This document shows, in pieces, positions 27,112 to 36,337 of a DNA stretch of 41,909 nt. Source of the stretch: Pirellulaceae bacterium (GTDB lineage: Bacteria; Planctomycetota; Planctomycetia; Pirellulales; Pirellulaceae); NCBI GenBank assembly GCA_026989685.1, contig JALSIV010000410.1, positions 1 to 41,909 on the forward strand. The letters run 5' to 3'. Each line of letters starts with the position of its first letter. Positions within the stretch are counted from its first letter, which is position 1. The notes beneath the pieces were generated by a model that searched no databases, was not told where the DNA came from, and was given only the letters and a program-made list of their open reading frames with translations. The position numbers and the translations under genes are program-made.

Positions 27112-29523
27112 TTATCCACCCGGCCCTGGACCGCCCAGACCGCCACCAGGACCACCGGGGCCTCCCAGTCCTCCGCCGCCGGGACCTGCCGGGCCACCGC
27201 CACCGGGGCCGGCCGGGCCACCGCCCTCGCCGTCCCCCATGTCCACCAGACCGGCGTCGGGAAAGTCAAAGCGATAGAATCCGAAATCCTTCTCGTCGTC
27301 CAGCTCAGTATGGACCACCAGCGATCCGTCGGGCGCCAACAACAGGTACTCGCCGGGACTGGTCAGTCGTTCTTTTCGATTCGTGCTGGGCAGTTCCTCG
27401 CCTCCATCCAGATCCAGCACCACGTAATCGCTGCGAATCGCCGCGTTCTGCAGCAATTTGATGACCAACGAAACGGGTTCGAGCAATTCGGCGGCTTCGA
27501 CTTTGGCGTTGAGCACCGTGCCGCGTCGTACCAGTTTCTCGGTAGCCACATCGGTGGCATAGTTGGGATTCCATACGATGGGAACCGCTTTCCCTTCGGG
27601 GCTCGATCGCTCCCAGGAAATCGGCTGGCCCTGCACCGTCACCATGGCGGATCGTCGTTTGACAATCGGTCCCACGGCCACTCTTCGGGTATCCGGCAAT
27701 TGGGCCACCGGTCCCGGCTCGCTCCAACCCGAATCGACCCAAAACGGCACCGACTTCTTGTTCTTCTTGGCTTCTTCCTCCTGCTTGGCCAAACGCTCGA
27801 TGACTTCCTTGGTCAGGTAGCGGCGTGAAGGCTTCTTGAAGACTGCCTTGCCGGCCGGGTTCGGGTTGTTCGGATCGCGCAACAAAACGCGCACGCGATA
27901 ACGATACTTGCGTCCGGGCTTGGCCGTGAAGTCGTACAGCCTCACCAGCTTGTATTCGATGTCGGCCAAATCGGCGGAGCTGCCGCCGTAGCCACCCATC
28001 ATTCCTCCCATACCGCCTCCCATGCCGGGCATGCCGCCTCCCCCCATGCCAGGCATGCCGCCGCCCATGCCAGGCATTCCGCCGCCCATGCCTCCGCTCA
28101 TCATTCCCGAATTCATCTCTCCCGAGTCATCACCCTGGCTACCGTAGCCGCCGGCCATGCCGCCCATCCCGGCCATTCCACCGGCACCGGTAGGCACATC
28201 GGAGTCGCCTCCGGGAACGTCCGACGGATCTTCCTCGTCTTCGGCCGGCTCGGTCTTGCCTTCGTCTGCCTCGGGTGCGGAGCGGGCACCGCGCTTGGGC
28301 GACTTCGAGTGCAGCATGAGTGACTCCAGGCACCGCAGCATCAGCGGCGGGCAGGGCAACGTGGCATCTTCATCGACGAATAGCGGATCGACCAACTCGT
28401 CGGCCACGCCTGCCCATTTTTCTCGTTTTCGCTTCGCCTTGTAGGCTGCCGTATGACTTCCCGGGACATCGACGAAGTCCTTATCGGTAAGTTCCTTGTC
28501 GGGATCGTCGGTCACATCGGCACGCTGCAAATAGGCGAACAGGATTTCCACGCGATCCCGGGCCGGGTCATAGCCAACGGAATTGCCCAGCGCCGTCTTG
28601 TAGAGCTCCTGTTGTCGCTTGAAGGGAAAGAGTGCCTTCACGGCGATCACACCGACCGGTTTTCCCACGACATCGGCCGGCGGCGCCGAACTGCTGTCGT
28701 CCTGACCGGGAGTTCCGCCTCCCAGGCCGGCACCTCCGCCCAACCCGGCACCGGCACCTGCCGGTCCCCCCATGCCGCCGGGAGCCATTCCATCGCCACT
28801 ACTGGACTCCATCCCTCCCGTCCCGCCGCCCATTGAAACACCGGGGCGGAAACCACACACGGCTGACGCCGGGACCTTGCGTTTCGCACCACTGGCCGAG
28901 GCAACATCACCGCCTCCCATGCCCCCATCACCGCCAAGTCCGCCGAAAGCCCCCCCCAGTCCCCCGTCGTCTCCGCCGTACAAATCGTTTTCGGCCCCTT
29001 TCTTGTCGTCGCGTTTGCCTCTTCGTCGCCGCGACTTTTTCTTCTTGGGCGAATTCTCATCGGTAGCGTCTTGCAGACGCGCCAACGGATAGCGCCGCTT
29101 CGCGGTAACCGCCAACGGTCCGACCGCGGCCGCCACTTCCAGCAGTTCGGGTTTGAGAATCTCCGGATCGGAACGTTTGGCCCCTGGGCGCCCCAACGGC
29201 TTATTCCAGGGCACCTGAATGGCGTAAGGACTGGCCTGCGCCGGCTTTTGGGCTTCTTTGACGCGCTGGGCGAAATCACCTCGAGGAATCCGCTCCGGCT
29301 CCGCCTTGACCACCTCTTCCCAGCCAGTGGACCGGATGTTCTCTTCGCCTCGGGACGCTACCTGCTGCATCTGATCGGGCGTGAGAGACTCGTCGAATCC
29401 TTCCTTGGTGACGCTGAGATAGATCGCTCCCACTACCGCGAAAAGGACGCCTCCCAACACAATCTTCTCACCGTGTTGGATGAAGAAATCCTTGACAACA
29501 TCCGCGTCCAAATTGACTTTCAT
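27112..29523 (-). CDS. Membrane-anchored Gly-rich protein, third gene of PilM-type operon
   Basis: This encodes 803 residues from the ATG at 29523, with GGGAGA upstream. One N-terminal membrane segment (IVLGGVLFAVVGAIYLSV, about 22-39) leaves a large exported part. Two Gly/Met-rich stretches interrupt it: around 180-290 and around 440-510, the latter with MPGMGGG and GGMGGMM repeats. Between them and after lies a folded-looking domain (about 510-770) with RLYDFTAKPGRKYRYRVRVLL, a Tyr/Arg-rich strand pattern. The C-terminus is GPGG-type low complexity. Its place after the PilM-like and PilO-like genes suggests a PilP/PilN-like role in an envelope-spanning complex, but I cannot support homology. 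Confidence 0.75.
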   Translation of the reverse strand: MKVNLDADVVKDFFIQHGEKIVLGGVLFAVVGAIYLSVTKEGFDESLTPDQMQQVASRGEENIRSTGWEEVVKAEPERIPRGDFAQRVKEAQKPAQASPYAIQVPWNKPLGRPGAKRSDPEILKPELLEVAAAVGPLAVTAKRRYPLARLQDATDENSPKKKKSRRRRGKRDDKKGAENDLYGGDDGGLGGAFGGLGGDGGMGGGDVASASGAKRKVPASAVCGFRPGVSMGGGTGGMESSSGDGMAPGGMGGPAGAGAGLGGGAGLGGGTPGQDDSSSAPPADVVGKPVGVIAVKALFPFKRQQELYKTALGNSVGYDPARDRVEILFAYLQRADVTDDPDKELTDKDFVDVPGSHTAAYKAKRKREKWAGVADELVDPLFVDEDATLPCPPLMLRCLESLMLHSKSPKRGARSAPEADEGKTEPAEDEEDPSDVPGGDSDVPTGAGGMAGMGGMAGGYGSQGDDSGEMNSGMMSGGMGGGMPGMGGGMPGMGGGGMPGMGGGMGGMMGGYGGSSADLADIEYKLVRLYDFTAKPGRKYRYRVRVLLRDPNNPNPAGKAVFKKPSRRYLTKEVIERLAKQEEEAKKNKKSVPFWVDSGWSEPGPVAQLPDTRRVAVGPIVKRRSAMVTVQGQPISWERSSPEGKAVPIVWNPNYATDVATEKLVRRGTVLNAKVEAAELLEPVSLVIKLLQNAAIRSDYVVLDLDGGEELPSTNRKERLTSPGEYLLLAPDGSLVVHTELDDEKDFGFYRFDFPDAGLVDMGDGEGGGPAGPGGGGPAGPGGGGLGGPGGPGGGLGGPGPGG

Positions 29524-29610
29524 CGTCGTCTCCCGGTCGTGGGCCTTTCACCGATTCGATCCGTTGTAACCACCGACTCCTACTCCGGCGAGTCGGCCTA
29601 TGAGCACCGC

Positions 29611-31221
29611 CTAACCTCCGGCCGGAGCGCCGGCCGCCGGGTTGGCGGCCGCTGGGGCCTGCTCGGCTTTTCCATCTTCGGGCAGTCCCAGCTTGCTGCG
29701 CTGCGGTGGATTGTAGAGGTAAATCAATCCGTAGATCTCGACCTCTACATCATAGGGCGACTCGATCGACTCGAGGGCCAAACCGCCGCCGCCCATCGCA
29801 CCGTAGCCGGAGTCTTCGTCTTCGTTGGAAGGAGCCCCTCCACTGCCGCTCATGTCGCCCATGCTGGTTCCCATGCCGGCCGGGCCGCCGCCGGCGGCGA
29901 AACCGCCGCCACCGCCACTTCCCCCGATTTGCGTCTTGGACTGGGGATTGATGCGCACCTGGCGCACTTCGAACGTCAAATCGGCGTTGCCGCACATGGC
30001 GAGTAGACGCGGCAGCTTCAGCACATCCACTTTCAACACCATGCGAACCGGCATTCGCTTGGCCACCACGAGGAACGCGTCGTCGGGACTGGTCGAACTG
30101 AACGCGGATCGCAACTGCTGTCCCTTCACCGGGGCGTACTTGGCATCGACGTACCGATTATCTGCCGGATCGGGCCCCGACGCCTCCTGCTTGTTCTGCG
30201 AGTACATGTTGGACATGCCGGCCGACCCGGCACCCGCCGATCCGCCACTCGACGAACCGCCCATGCCGCTCATGCCGTAACCGGACGACCCGCCCCCCGT
30301 ATCAAACAACATCACCTCGCCACCGTCCGCGATTCCACCCGCTTGAGCTCCCAACTGAATGCTGTCGATGACCTTGACCGCGGCATTGTACTGAGCGTCG
30401 GCGTCGCCATTGGTCTGAGCGATGATGTCCATGATCCCGGTAAGAATCCAAAGGTCTTCCTGAGCGTACAAGATCTGCAGCACGGTGGGGACGCCGTCAG
30501 GATTTTTCGACCAGTCGAACCGAGACAGCAGCTCCCCTTGATTCCCACTATCCCACTCCACGACATACCCGGGATCGTCACTTGCGGCAACGGCTTCCTC
30601 GCCGTCATCCATGCCACCCCTACCTCCCATGCCACTCATACCTCCACCGGGGCCGCCGGGCCCCATGCCACCGCCCGGACCGGCCGGCCCCCCCGGACCG
30701 CCCCCGGGGCCGCCGCTGGAAGGAGTCGTGCCGGCCGACCACTTGGCCTTGATCCGCTCGGCCAGCTTGGGAAGCTCGTTATGGATATAGTTGCGGTACC
30801 GGGAACGGAGCGGCTTTTTCAGGAGGGGAGCATTTTTCTCCGGGTAGGGAACGGTCGCTTCGATCGGCTGGAGCACTTTGACCTTACTGATGAAGTCGGC
30901 CTTCAATTCCGCCGGCCAGACCAGCATCGCTTCTTGCCTGGCAAATCGCTCCTGCCACGCCTTGAAGACCTCCTCAGCCAATTGGCGGTTGATCTTCTCC
31001 ATTTCCTGAGCGACCGCGTCGTTAGGGTGGTGCTGCACGGAGGCAACTTGCTGGGCCGTGCTGAACGCACTCTTGATCTGGCTTTCGCGAGCGTGCCATT
31101 TCTGGGAGATGTCCGAGGTCCCCAGATAGCCGAACACAATACAAAGCAGCACCACGACCCCCGTCAGGATCCAGAAGTGGTGCTTCTTGATCTGCTCCAA
31201 AACCGGTTTGATTTGGTCCAT
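29611..31221 (-). CDS. Inner-membrane protein with coiled coil, PilO-like position
   Basis: This encodes 536 residues from the ATG at 31221, with GAGGAG about 10 nt upstream. One membrane segment near the N-terminus (HFWILTGVVVLLCIVFGYLG) is followed by a long helical, probably coiled-coil region (about 45-110), as in PilO proteins. After an interruption of Gly/Pro/Met-rich sequence (about 170-220) comes a folded region with LLSRFDWSKNPDGVPTVLQI, then more Gly-rich repeats and a C-terminal Ala/Gly tail. The order PilM-like fusion, this gene and the 27112 gene resembles pilMNO(P) in layout. The assignment as PilO analogue rests on position and topology only. Confidence 0.7.
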   Translation of the reverse strand: MDQIKPVLEQIKKHHFWILTGVVVLLCIVFGYLGTSDISQKWHARESQIKSAFSTAQQVASVQHHPNDAVAQEMEKINRQLAEEVFKAWQERFARQEAMLVWPAELKADFISKVKVLQPIEATVPYPEKNAPLLKKPLRSRYRNYIHNELPKLAERIKAKWSAGTTPSSGGPGGGPGGPAGPGGGMGPGGPGGGMSGMGGRGGMDDGEEAVAASDDPGYVVEWDSGNQGELLSRFDWSKNPDGVPTVLQILYAQEDLWILTGIMDIIAQTNGDADAQYNAAVKVIDSIQLGAQAGGIADGGEVMLFDTGGGSSGYGMSGMGGSSSGGSAGAGSAGMSNMYSQNKQEASGPDPADNRYVDAKYAPVKGQQLRSAFSSTSPDDAFLVVAKRMPVRMVLKVDVLKLPRLLAMCGNADLTFEVRQVRINPQSKTQIGGSGGGGGFAAGGGPAGMGTSMGDMSGSGGAPSNEDEDSGYGAMGGGGLALESIESPYDVEVEIYGLIYLYNPPQRSKLGLPEDGKAEQAPAAANPAAGAPAGG

Positions 31222-31338
31222 CTTGGTCGGGCTCCTCAAGCGGGCCACTGCCGCATTTGTCGTCAGGTCTGACTGTGATCCGATTTGCTGTCTGTTCCCC
31301 GTCGCCCCATCCGGCGCTGCGCCGGCTGGGGTACGTTA

Positions 31339-33894
31339 TCAATCCAATTGGGCAACCGGCTCTCCGGTACTCGGCTGATTCGGTGCGGGCCGGTTGGCCG
31401 CCTCCTTCCACGCGTTGTGTTGCGCCTCGATGCGATCGGTCAGCAACTTTTCCTGCCACGCAAATTGCACAATACACTCATACTTCCGCACCTTGATCGT
31501 GCGCGGAACATCGTCATCATCTTTCTCGCTTTTCCCAGCACCGTTCCCGCCGTTGCCAATACCGCTTCCAAATCCCCTGTCAAGACCTGCCCCGGGGCCG
31601 CCCGGTCCACCGGGGCCGCCCGGTCCGCCGGGGCCGCCCGGTCCGCCGGGGCCGCCCGGTCCGCCGGGTCCGCCCGGACCGTTACCACCGCCCATCCCCG
31701 CGGCCTCATCATTTCCACCCGAGTAATTCGGGTTGGGAACTTCGGTATCGACGATGCGCGTGTCCCAAACGATCGTCGGATACGAGACCCCCAGCTCCTT
31801 GTAGGTGAAAATCACGCCGACCAGATCGTTGGGAGCAAAGCTGGCAGTCGCCGGCTCACCCTTCTCCACCGTCTTCCCGGTCAAACGCACCACGCGACCG
31901 TCGTCGGGATTGGGCGCCGGCCCGACTTCGATCGACTCCACCAACACTTGCTGACGGTTGAGTACGACCTTGACTCCGGGCAACAACTTGCCGGCCGGCG
32001 CCGGCAACACCACCGCCCCGTTTTCCAACGTATTGAGCAGCGTCCTTTGCACATGGGTTACGCCTTCGAGTTGCCGGTCCTTGTTGAAAAAGTGGCTCAG
32101 CTTCAACTCGACGACCCACCCTTCGCCACTGGGCGGCTTCAGTTCCGCCGCGCCGCTTTGAGACCCACCGGCCACCACCGTTGAGGCGCCGGGTGCGGCA
32201 CCTCCGGTACCGACAGCTCCCTTATCGGCCGCATTCGAATCGGCGGTGGCTTCTCCATCGGCCTGATCCGCCTTCTCCGTACCGGTCGGCGCATCGTACC
32301 GCGAATCGATGTACTTCTTCTTCAGCGTCTCGCCGAACCACTTCGACAAATCTTCGAAATACTTGTTTTCGATGTACGAGACTTGCAGTTCCCACCGCTC
32401 GTCCAATGGGAACTCTTCGATATCGGGGATCTCCCCCGGATTGATTCCCGGCGTCGTGGGCATGGCCAAGTTCAAGGCCCGCAGCAACTCCAGCCACGCC
32501 AGACGGCGGTCCGCGTTCCCCACCAACTCCTCCCCGATCGCCGCGATCCGTTTCGATTCAGACTTGAGTTTGTCATCGCGGCTTCGTTTCTCGGAACTGA
32601 GGCTGCTGACGGAGTCCACCGCCTGCTCGGCCTGTTTCCAACTCACGTTGTTCACTTGGCGCTCCGGTCGCACCATCCGCAAATGACCGTATTCGAACAA
32701 GTAAGGCGCCCAGCAGGCCAGCAATACGGCGGCGACCGACGCGACCGCCCACGGCTTCTTCGCTCGGATCAGCCGCTCGGTGATGATCTCCGGCGGGAGC
32801 AGATTCGTCTTCAGTTCGGCCAGTCCCAGTCCCTGCAGGCAGAGACCGTAACAAGCCCCGTAGGAAAGAACGTTGTCCCGGAACGCCGGAGCCGATAGCA
32901 GATCGCCGCCCCCCAGGCGACGAAACGACTTGAAGTCGATCACCTCATATCCGAGGTTCTTGGCCAAAAACTGCTTCAGTCCCGGCAGGCGAACCGTGTT
33001 GCCCAACATCACCACGCCACGGATCTTGGCCTTGCGATCCAGGCTCTGGAAGTACCCGATCGACCGCTGCACTTCGTTCAACATGTCGTTGAACACGGGC
33101 CGCATCGCCGTGAACACCTTCTTGGGATCCTCAGCCTGCCGGGCGTTTCTCTTCAAATGCTCGGCTTTGGCAAACGTCAGCTTCATCGCTTTGGTGAGCT
33201 GCCGAGTGAAGTGGTTGCCGCCGAGAGGAATACTGCGCTGCCACACCCGAAAGCCGTTGGTGATCACCAGGTCGGTCGTGTCGGTTCCGATCGACAGCAC
33301 CACCAGCGATTCGGGAGGATCGTCCGGATTGAAATCCGCGGCCAACACATCGGCCAGTATGTCGTAGGAGACGAAATTGTAGATCGAGATCGGCGAAAGC
33401 TGAACGATGTCGAGTTCCAGCCCCACTTTCTCGTATGGCTCCAATGCCCGCACGACCTGCTCGCGTTTCATCGCAAACAGGCCGATTTCGGTGTCGACCA
33501 CAAACCCGTCCGCTTCCAGTCCGCCCAACTGCTGGTAGTCCCAGATCACGTCGTCCAAGTCGAACGGAATCTGCTGCTTGGCTTCGAACTTGACCAGATC
33601 GGGAATCTTCTTCGCCTCGACCGGCGGCGGTTTGAAGAACTTGGAAAGCCCAGCTTGACCGGGAACGGCTACGGCGATCCGGTCCCCCTTGAGTTCATTC
33701 CGCTGGACGAACTGCTCCAGCGCCTCATGCACCAACTGCTCCGCATCCGCCTCCGGCTGGCTGAGCATCTTGGGGTATTCGATGTATTCGTAGGTGTCCG
33801 CAACAATCTGCCCCTCTTCGACCACACACCGCAGCGCCTTGAACGCGCACTGTCCGATGTCGATCCCCCAAACACCAACCTGTTTCTTCGCCAT
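31339..33894 (-). CDS. pilM: PilM-type ATPase fused to a membrane-spanning PilN-like half
   Basis: This encodes 851 residues from the ATG at 33894, with AGGAGAGG 7 nt upstream. Residues 1-375 form an actin-like SHS2/PilM domain: VWGIDIGQCAFKALR for phosphate binding, VVLSIGTDTTDLVI for the second phosphate motif and GVVMLGNTVRLPGLKQFL for the adenosine motif. About 385-405 is a membrane segment (VASVAAVLLACWAPYLF), followed by a coiled-coil and extracytoplasmic part as in PilN. Around 730-770 there is a collagen-like GPG/GGP repeat. The last 70 residues carry a basic domain (TIKVRKYECIVQFAWQEKLL). In type IV pili PilM is cytoplasmic and recruits PilN; here both appear joined. No pilin or PilB/PilQ gene is in the window. 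Confidence 0.85.
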   Translation of the reverse strand: MAKKQVGVWGIDIGQCAFKALRCVVEEGQIVADTYEYIEYPKMLSQPEADAEQLVHEALEQFVQRNELKGDRIAVAVPGQAGLSKFFKPPPVEAKKIPDLVKFEAKQQIPFDLDDVIWDYQQLGGLEADGFVVDTEIGLFAMKREQVVRALEPYEKVGLELDIVQLSPISIYNFVSYDILADVLAADFNPDDPPESLVVLSIGTDTTDLVITNGFRVWQRSIPLGGNHFTRQLTKAMKLTFAKAEHLKRNARQAEDPKKVFTAMRPVFNDMLNEVQRSIGYFQSLDRKAKIRGVVMLGNTVRLPGLKQFLAKNLGYEVIDFKSFRRLGGGDLLSAPAFRDNVLSYGACYGLCLQGLGLAELKTNLLPPEIITERLIRAKKPWAVASVAAVLLACWAPYLFEYGHLRMVRPERQVNNVSWKQAEQAVDSVSSLSSEKRSRDDKLKSESKRIAAIGEELVGNADRRLAWLELLRALNLAMPTTPGINPGEIPDIEEFPLDERWELQVSYIENKYFEDLSKWFGETLKKKYIDSRYDAPTGTEKADQADGEATADSNAADKGAVGTGGAAPGASTVVAGGSQSGAAELKPPSGEGWVVELKLSHFFNKDRQLEGVTHVQRTLLNTLENGAVVLPAPAGKLLPGVKVVLNRQQVLVESIEVGPAPNPDDGRVVRLTGKTVEKGEPATASFAPNDLVGVIFTYKELGVSYPTIVWDTRIVDTEVPNPNYSGGNDEAAGMGGGNGPGGPGGPGGPGGPGGPGGPGGPGGPGGPGAGLDRGFGSGIGNGGNGAGKSEKDDDDVPRTIKVRKYECIVQFAWQEKLLTDRIEAQHNAWKEAANRPAPNQPSTGEPVAQLD
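31588..31685. repeat. Collagen-like GPG-encoding repeat tract in the PilM gene
   Basis: The plus strand shows repeated nonamers of the form GGTCCGCCG / GGGCCGCCC. They encode GPG GPG units in the minus-strand PilM-like protein. The bounds are approximate, and length changes by slippage would stay in frame. Confidence 0.8.
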
Positions 33895-34147
33895 GAAGCG
33901 TCCTCTCCTAACCCGCTGCTACCGCCGAGACAGCGAATGCCATCCCCATCCGGAGAACCGTATCGAGTCCATCTGCTGCCGGACCGTCACACCAAACAGA
34001 CTCCCATTAATATGATGGTGACGAGACCCAAACCGCCGACGAGTTTTCGAGGCTGCGAACAAACGCCTCCCGCCCACCACCGCCTCAGGCGGGTTGGCCG
34101 CGGCCCGGACCGTCGTTCCAGCCTTTTGTGAGCAATCGTACATATCT

Positions 34148-34177
34148 AATGTACTGAGAACTGGTTGCGATTGTCAA
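34148..34177 (-). promoter_or_regulatory. Sigma-70-type promoter of the PilM operon
   Basis: TTGACA (34172-34177), 18 nt spacer, TACATT (34148-34153). The -35 box is a full consensus match and abuts the stop codon of the alcohol dehydrogenase gene at 34178. It leaves a 5' untranslated region of about 240 nt before the ATG at 33894. Confidence 0.55.
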
Positions 34178-35251
34178 TCATTCCCCGCCGGAAGGCTCGA
34201 TCGAGCCCTCCGTGGCCGTCGGCAGCAACACCACTTTCATTGCTCCCGACTCGCCCCGATAGAGCCGATCGAACCACTGGGGCCCCTGCTCCAAACTGGC
34301 TCGAGCCGTGATCAGGGGATCGACCCGGATCTTGCCCGAAGCGACCAGATCGAGGCATGCCGGGTACTCGCCACGCGACGCACAGCTTCCGGCGATCGTC
34401 AGCTCGCGAGTCACCACGGCCTGCAAAGGAAACTCGATTTGAGGCGACAGATTGCCCACCAGTGTAACATGCCCTCCCTTCCTCACCGACTCGATCGCCG
34501 TCTCCACGGTCGCCGCAATCCCCACCGCCTCGACCGCGACGTCGGCTCCTCGGCCGCCCGTGATGTCCCGTACCGTCTGAGCCACCTCCGGGGGCGACGT
34601 CGCCGGAATCGTGTGGGTGGCCCCCAACTCCTGAGCCAGCTTGAGCTTGGACTCATCGAGATCGACGGCAATCACCCGGCCGGCCCCGGCCAGCCGCAAT
34701 GCCTGCAAAACCAACAGACCGATCATGCCGCTACCTACCAGCAGCGCCGTGCCTCCCAGGGAAATGGGCGTACGAGCCACGGCGTGCACGGCCACACTCA
34801 CGGCCTCGATCATCGCCGCCTGCTCGTACTCGAGTCCCTCAGGGAGCCGATAAACGATCCACTCGGGAACCACCACGTACTCGGCAAACGCCCCATAGCG
34901 GCGGTAGTCGCCGCAGGAGACTCCCAGCACCTCACGGCGGTCGCATAGATTGATGTCTCCACGCCGGCAGGGCTCGCAGCGGCCGCACCATACGGTCGAA
35001 TCGAAGGTGACCCGGTCTCCCACGGCCACCGACTCGACCAATTCGCCCACCGCCTCGACCACCCCGGCCGCCTCGTGCCCCATCACCAGCGGCGGAATCC
35101 GCCGGCCCGTACTGCCGTCGTACCCATGCACGTCACTCCCGCAAATCCCGCAAGCGCGGACCGCGATTCGCACGTCGTGCGACCCCACGCCGGGGACGGG
35201 CAGATCGGCGATTTCCAGACGGCGGTACTCCGTAAGCAACAGGGCTTTCAT
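34178..35251 (-). CDS. Zinc-dependent medium-chain alcohol/polyol dehydrogenase
   Basis: This encodes 357 residues from the ATG at 35251; GAGGTGGA is upstream. The MDR features are CGICGSDVHGYDG with the catalytic zinc Cys, GHEAAGVVEAVG, four structural-zinc cysteines in CGRCEPCRRGDINLC, and a Rossmann motif ALLVGSGMIGLLVLQ. It resembles the GatD/threonine-dehydrogenase/sorbitol-dehydrogenase branch; the exact polyol is not clear. It likely oxidises a sugar alcohol or related secondary alcohol with NAD. It lies 99 nt downstream of the aldose epimerase gene, consistent with carbohydrate use. Confidence 0.92.
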   Translation of the reverse strand: MKALLLTEYRRLEIADLPVPGVGSHDVRIAVRACGICGSDVHGYDGSTGRRIPPLVMGHEAAGVVEAVGELVESVAVGDRVTFDSTVWCGRCEPCRRGDINLCDRREVLGVSCGDYRRYGAFAEYVVVPEWIVYRLPEGLEYEQAAMIEAVSVAVHAVARTPISLGGTALLVGSGMIGLLVLQALRLAGAGRVIAVDLDESKLKLAQELGATHTIPATSPPEVAQTVRDITGGRGADVAVEAVGIAATVETAIESVRKGGHVTLVGNLSPQIEFPLQAVVTRELTIAGSCASRGEYPACLDLVASGKIRVDPLITARASLEQGPQWFDRLYRGESGAMKVVLLPTATEGSIEPSGGE

Positions 35252-35350
35252 TCACTCCACCTCAGCGGTCTGTTCTGATGCCGGCTCGAGTTTGCCCAAG
35301 CATCTCGCGCGGCGCACCGTCACGTCAAGCCCCGCCAAATGTATGGTCCT

Positions 35351-36307
35351 TCAAGAAACGGCCGAGCATCCCCCCCGGCTGACCGCCATCGTCACACTCG
35401 CAGTCAGCGACTCGCCTTCGGCCAGTTTCCACCAGGCATTTTCGATTCCTCGCTCTTCTAACTCGAACGGATTGGGCAGCGCCGAATAGGGCTCGACACA
35501 AACCGCCTCGCGGTGCGGTGGCGTGTAGATCACCGTGTACGGGAAGACGGCGCTCTCCCATTCGATGGAGATTCGCCGCCCACTCCCGCCATCCACCACG
35601 GCCCCCCGAACCGTTCCACCTTCATCAACCCGGTTTCCGTAGACGTTGTCCCAACGCCGGCCGGCAAGCGACCAGCGGACCCCCTGCTCGTCGCTTTCGG
35701 TCAGTGACTGCTGGTTTCCCGTGGGCATCAGCCCTTCCAGCTCGTACTCGCGCTCCACGGGCAACTCCAGCCGCGACTGGGGGTGCTCGGCATCGACACG
35801 AAAATAGGGATGCAACCCCAGACCGCACGGCAAGACATCCAGCGTGGGATTGGCGGCGGTGACCGTCAATTTCAAACGATTGGCAGCCAATTGGTAGCGG
35901 CACTTCAGTTCGAAGTCGGACGGCCACAGTGACTGCCAGCCGGGCAGATCGACCGATGCTCGGAACAGTCCCGTCACACTGGTGTCGTCACGCGATTCGA
36001 TTCGCCAGGGCCGATCCATCACGAATCCGTGCAGAGCATTGCCCATCCCATCGGCCGGCGGCAATGAATAGGTACGATCTCTCCAGGTAAACTCGGCGCC
36101 GGCGATGCGGCCCGGAAAAGGAAACAAGATGGGAATTCCGCTGCCCGACGGCCGGCCCGCCCCCGATGCGAACTGGTCTTCGGCCCACAACACTTCTCCG
36201 TTTCCCTCACCGCCGGGAACGCTCCAGGAATAACAATTCATACCACGGCTCACGGCAATACGAGCCTCCGCGCCCGACTGGGCATCCCGCAGCGTCACTT
36301 CCGTCAT
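35351..36307 (-). CDS. Aldose 1-epimerase family protein
   Basis: This encodes 318 residues from the ATG at 36307, which has GGAGGTG 9 nt upstream. An ATG at 36334, only 3 nt after the preceding stop, adds nine residues. It has the galactose-mutarotase fold markers GIPILFPFPGRIAG, NALHGFVMDRPW with the conserved His, GLGLHPYFRV with the catalytic His and VCVEPYSALPNPFEL with the catalytic Glu. It interconverts alpha and beta anomers of aldoses. The spacing to the upstream membrane-protein gene suggests coupled translation. Confidence 0.92.
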   Translation of the reverse strand: MTEVTLRDAQSGAEARIAVSRGMNCYSWSVPGGEGNGEVLWAEDQFASGAGRPSGSGIPILFPFPGRIAGAEFTWRDRTYSLPPADGMGNALHGFVMDRPWRIESRDDTSVTGLFRASVDLPGWQSLWPSDFELKCRYQLAANRLKLTVTAANPTLDVLPCGLGLHPYFRVDAEHPQSRLELPVEREYELEGLMPTGNQQSLTESDEQGVRWSLAGRRWDNVYGNRVDEGGTVRGAVVDGGSGRRISIEWESAVFPYTVIYTPPHREAVCVEPYSALPNPFELEERGIENAWWKLAEGESLTASVTMAVSRGGCSAVS

Positions 36308-36337
36308 GTTTCGAAACACCTCCGTCTCGCTCATACC

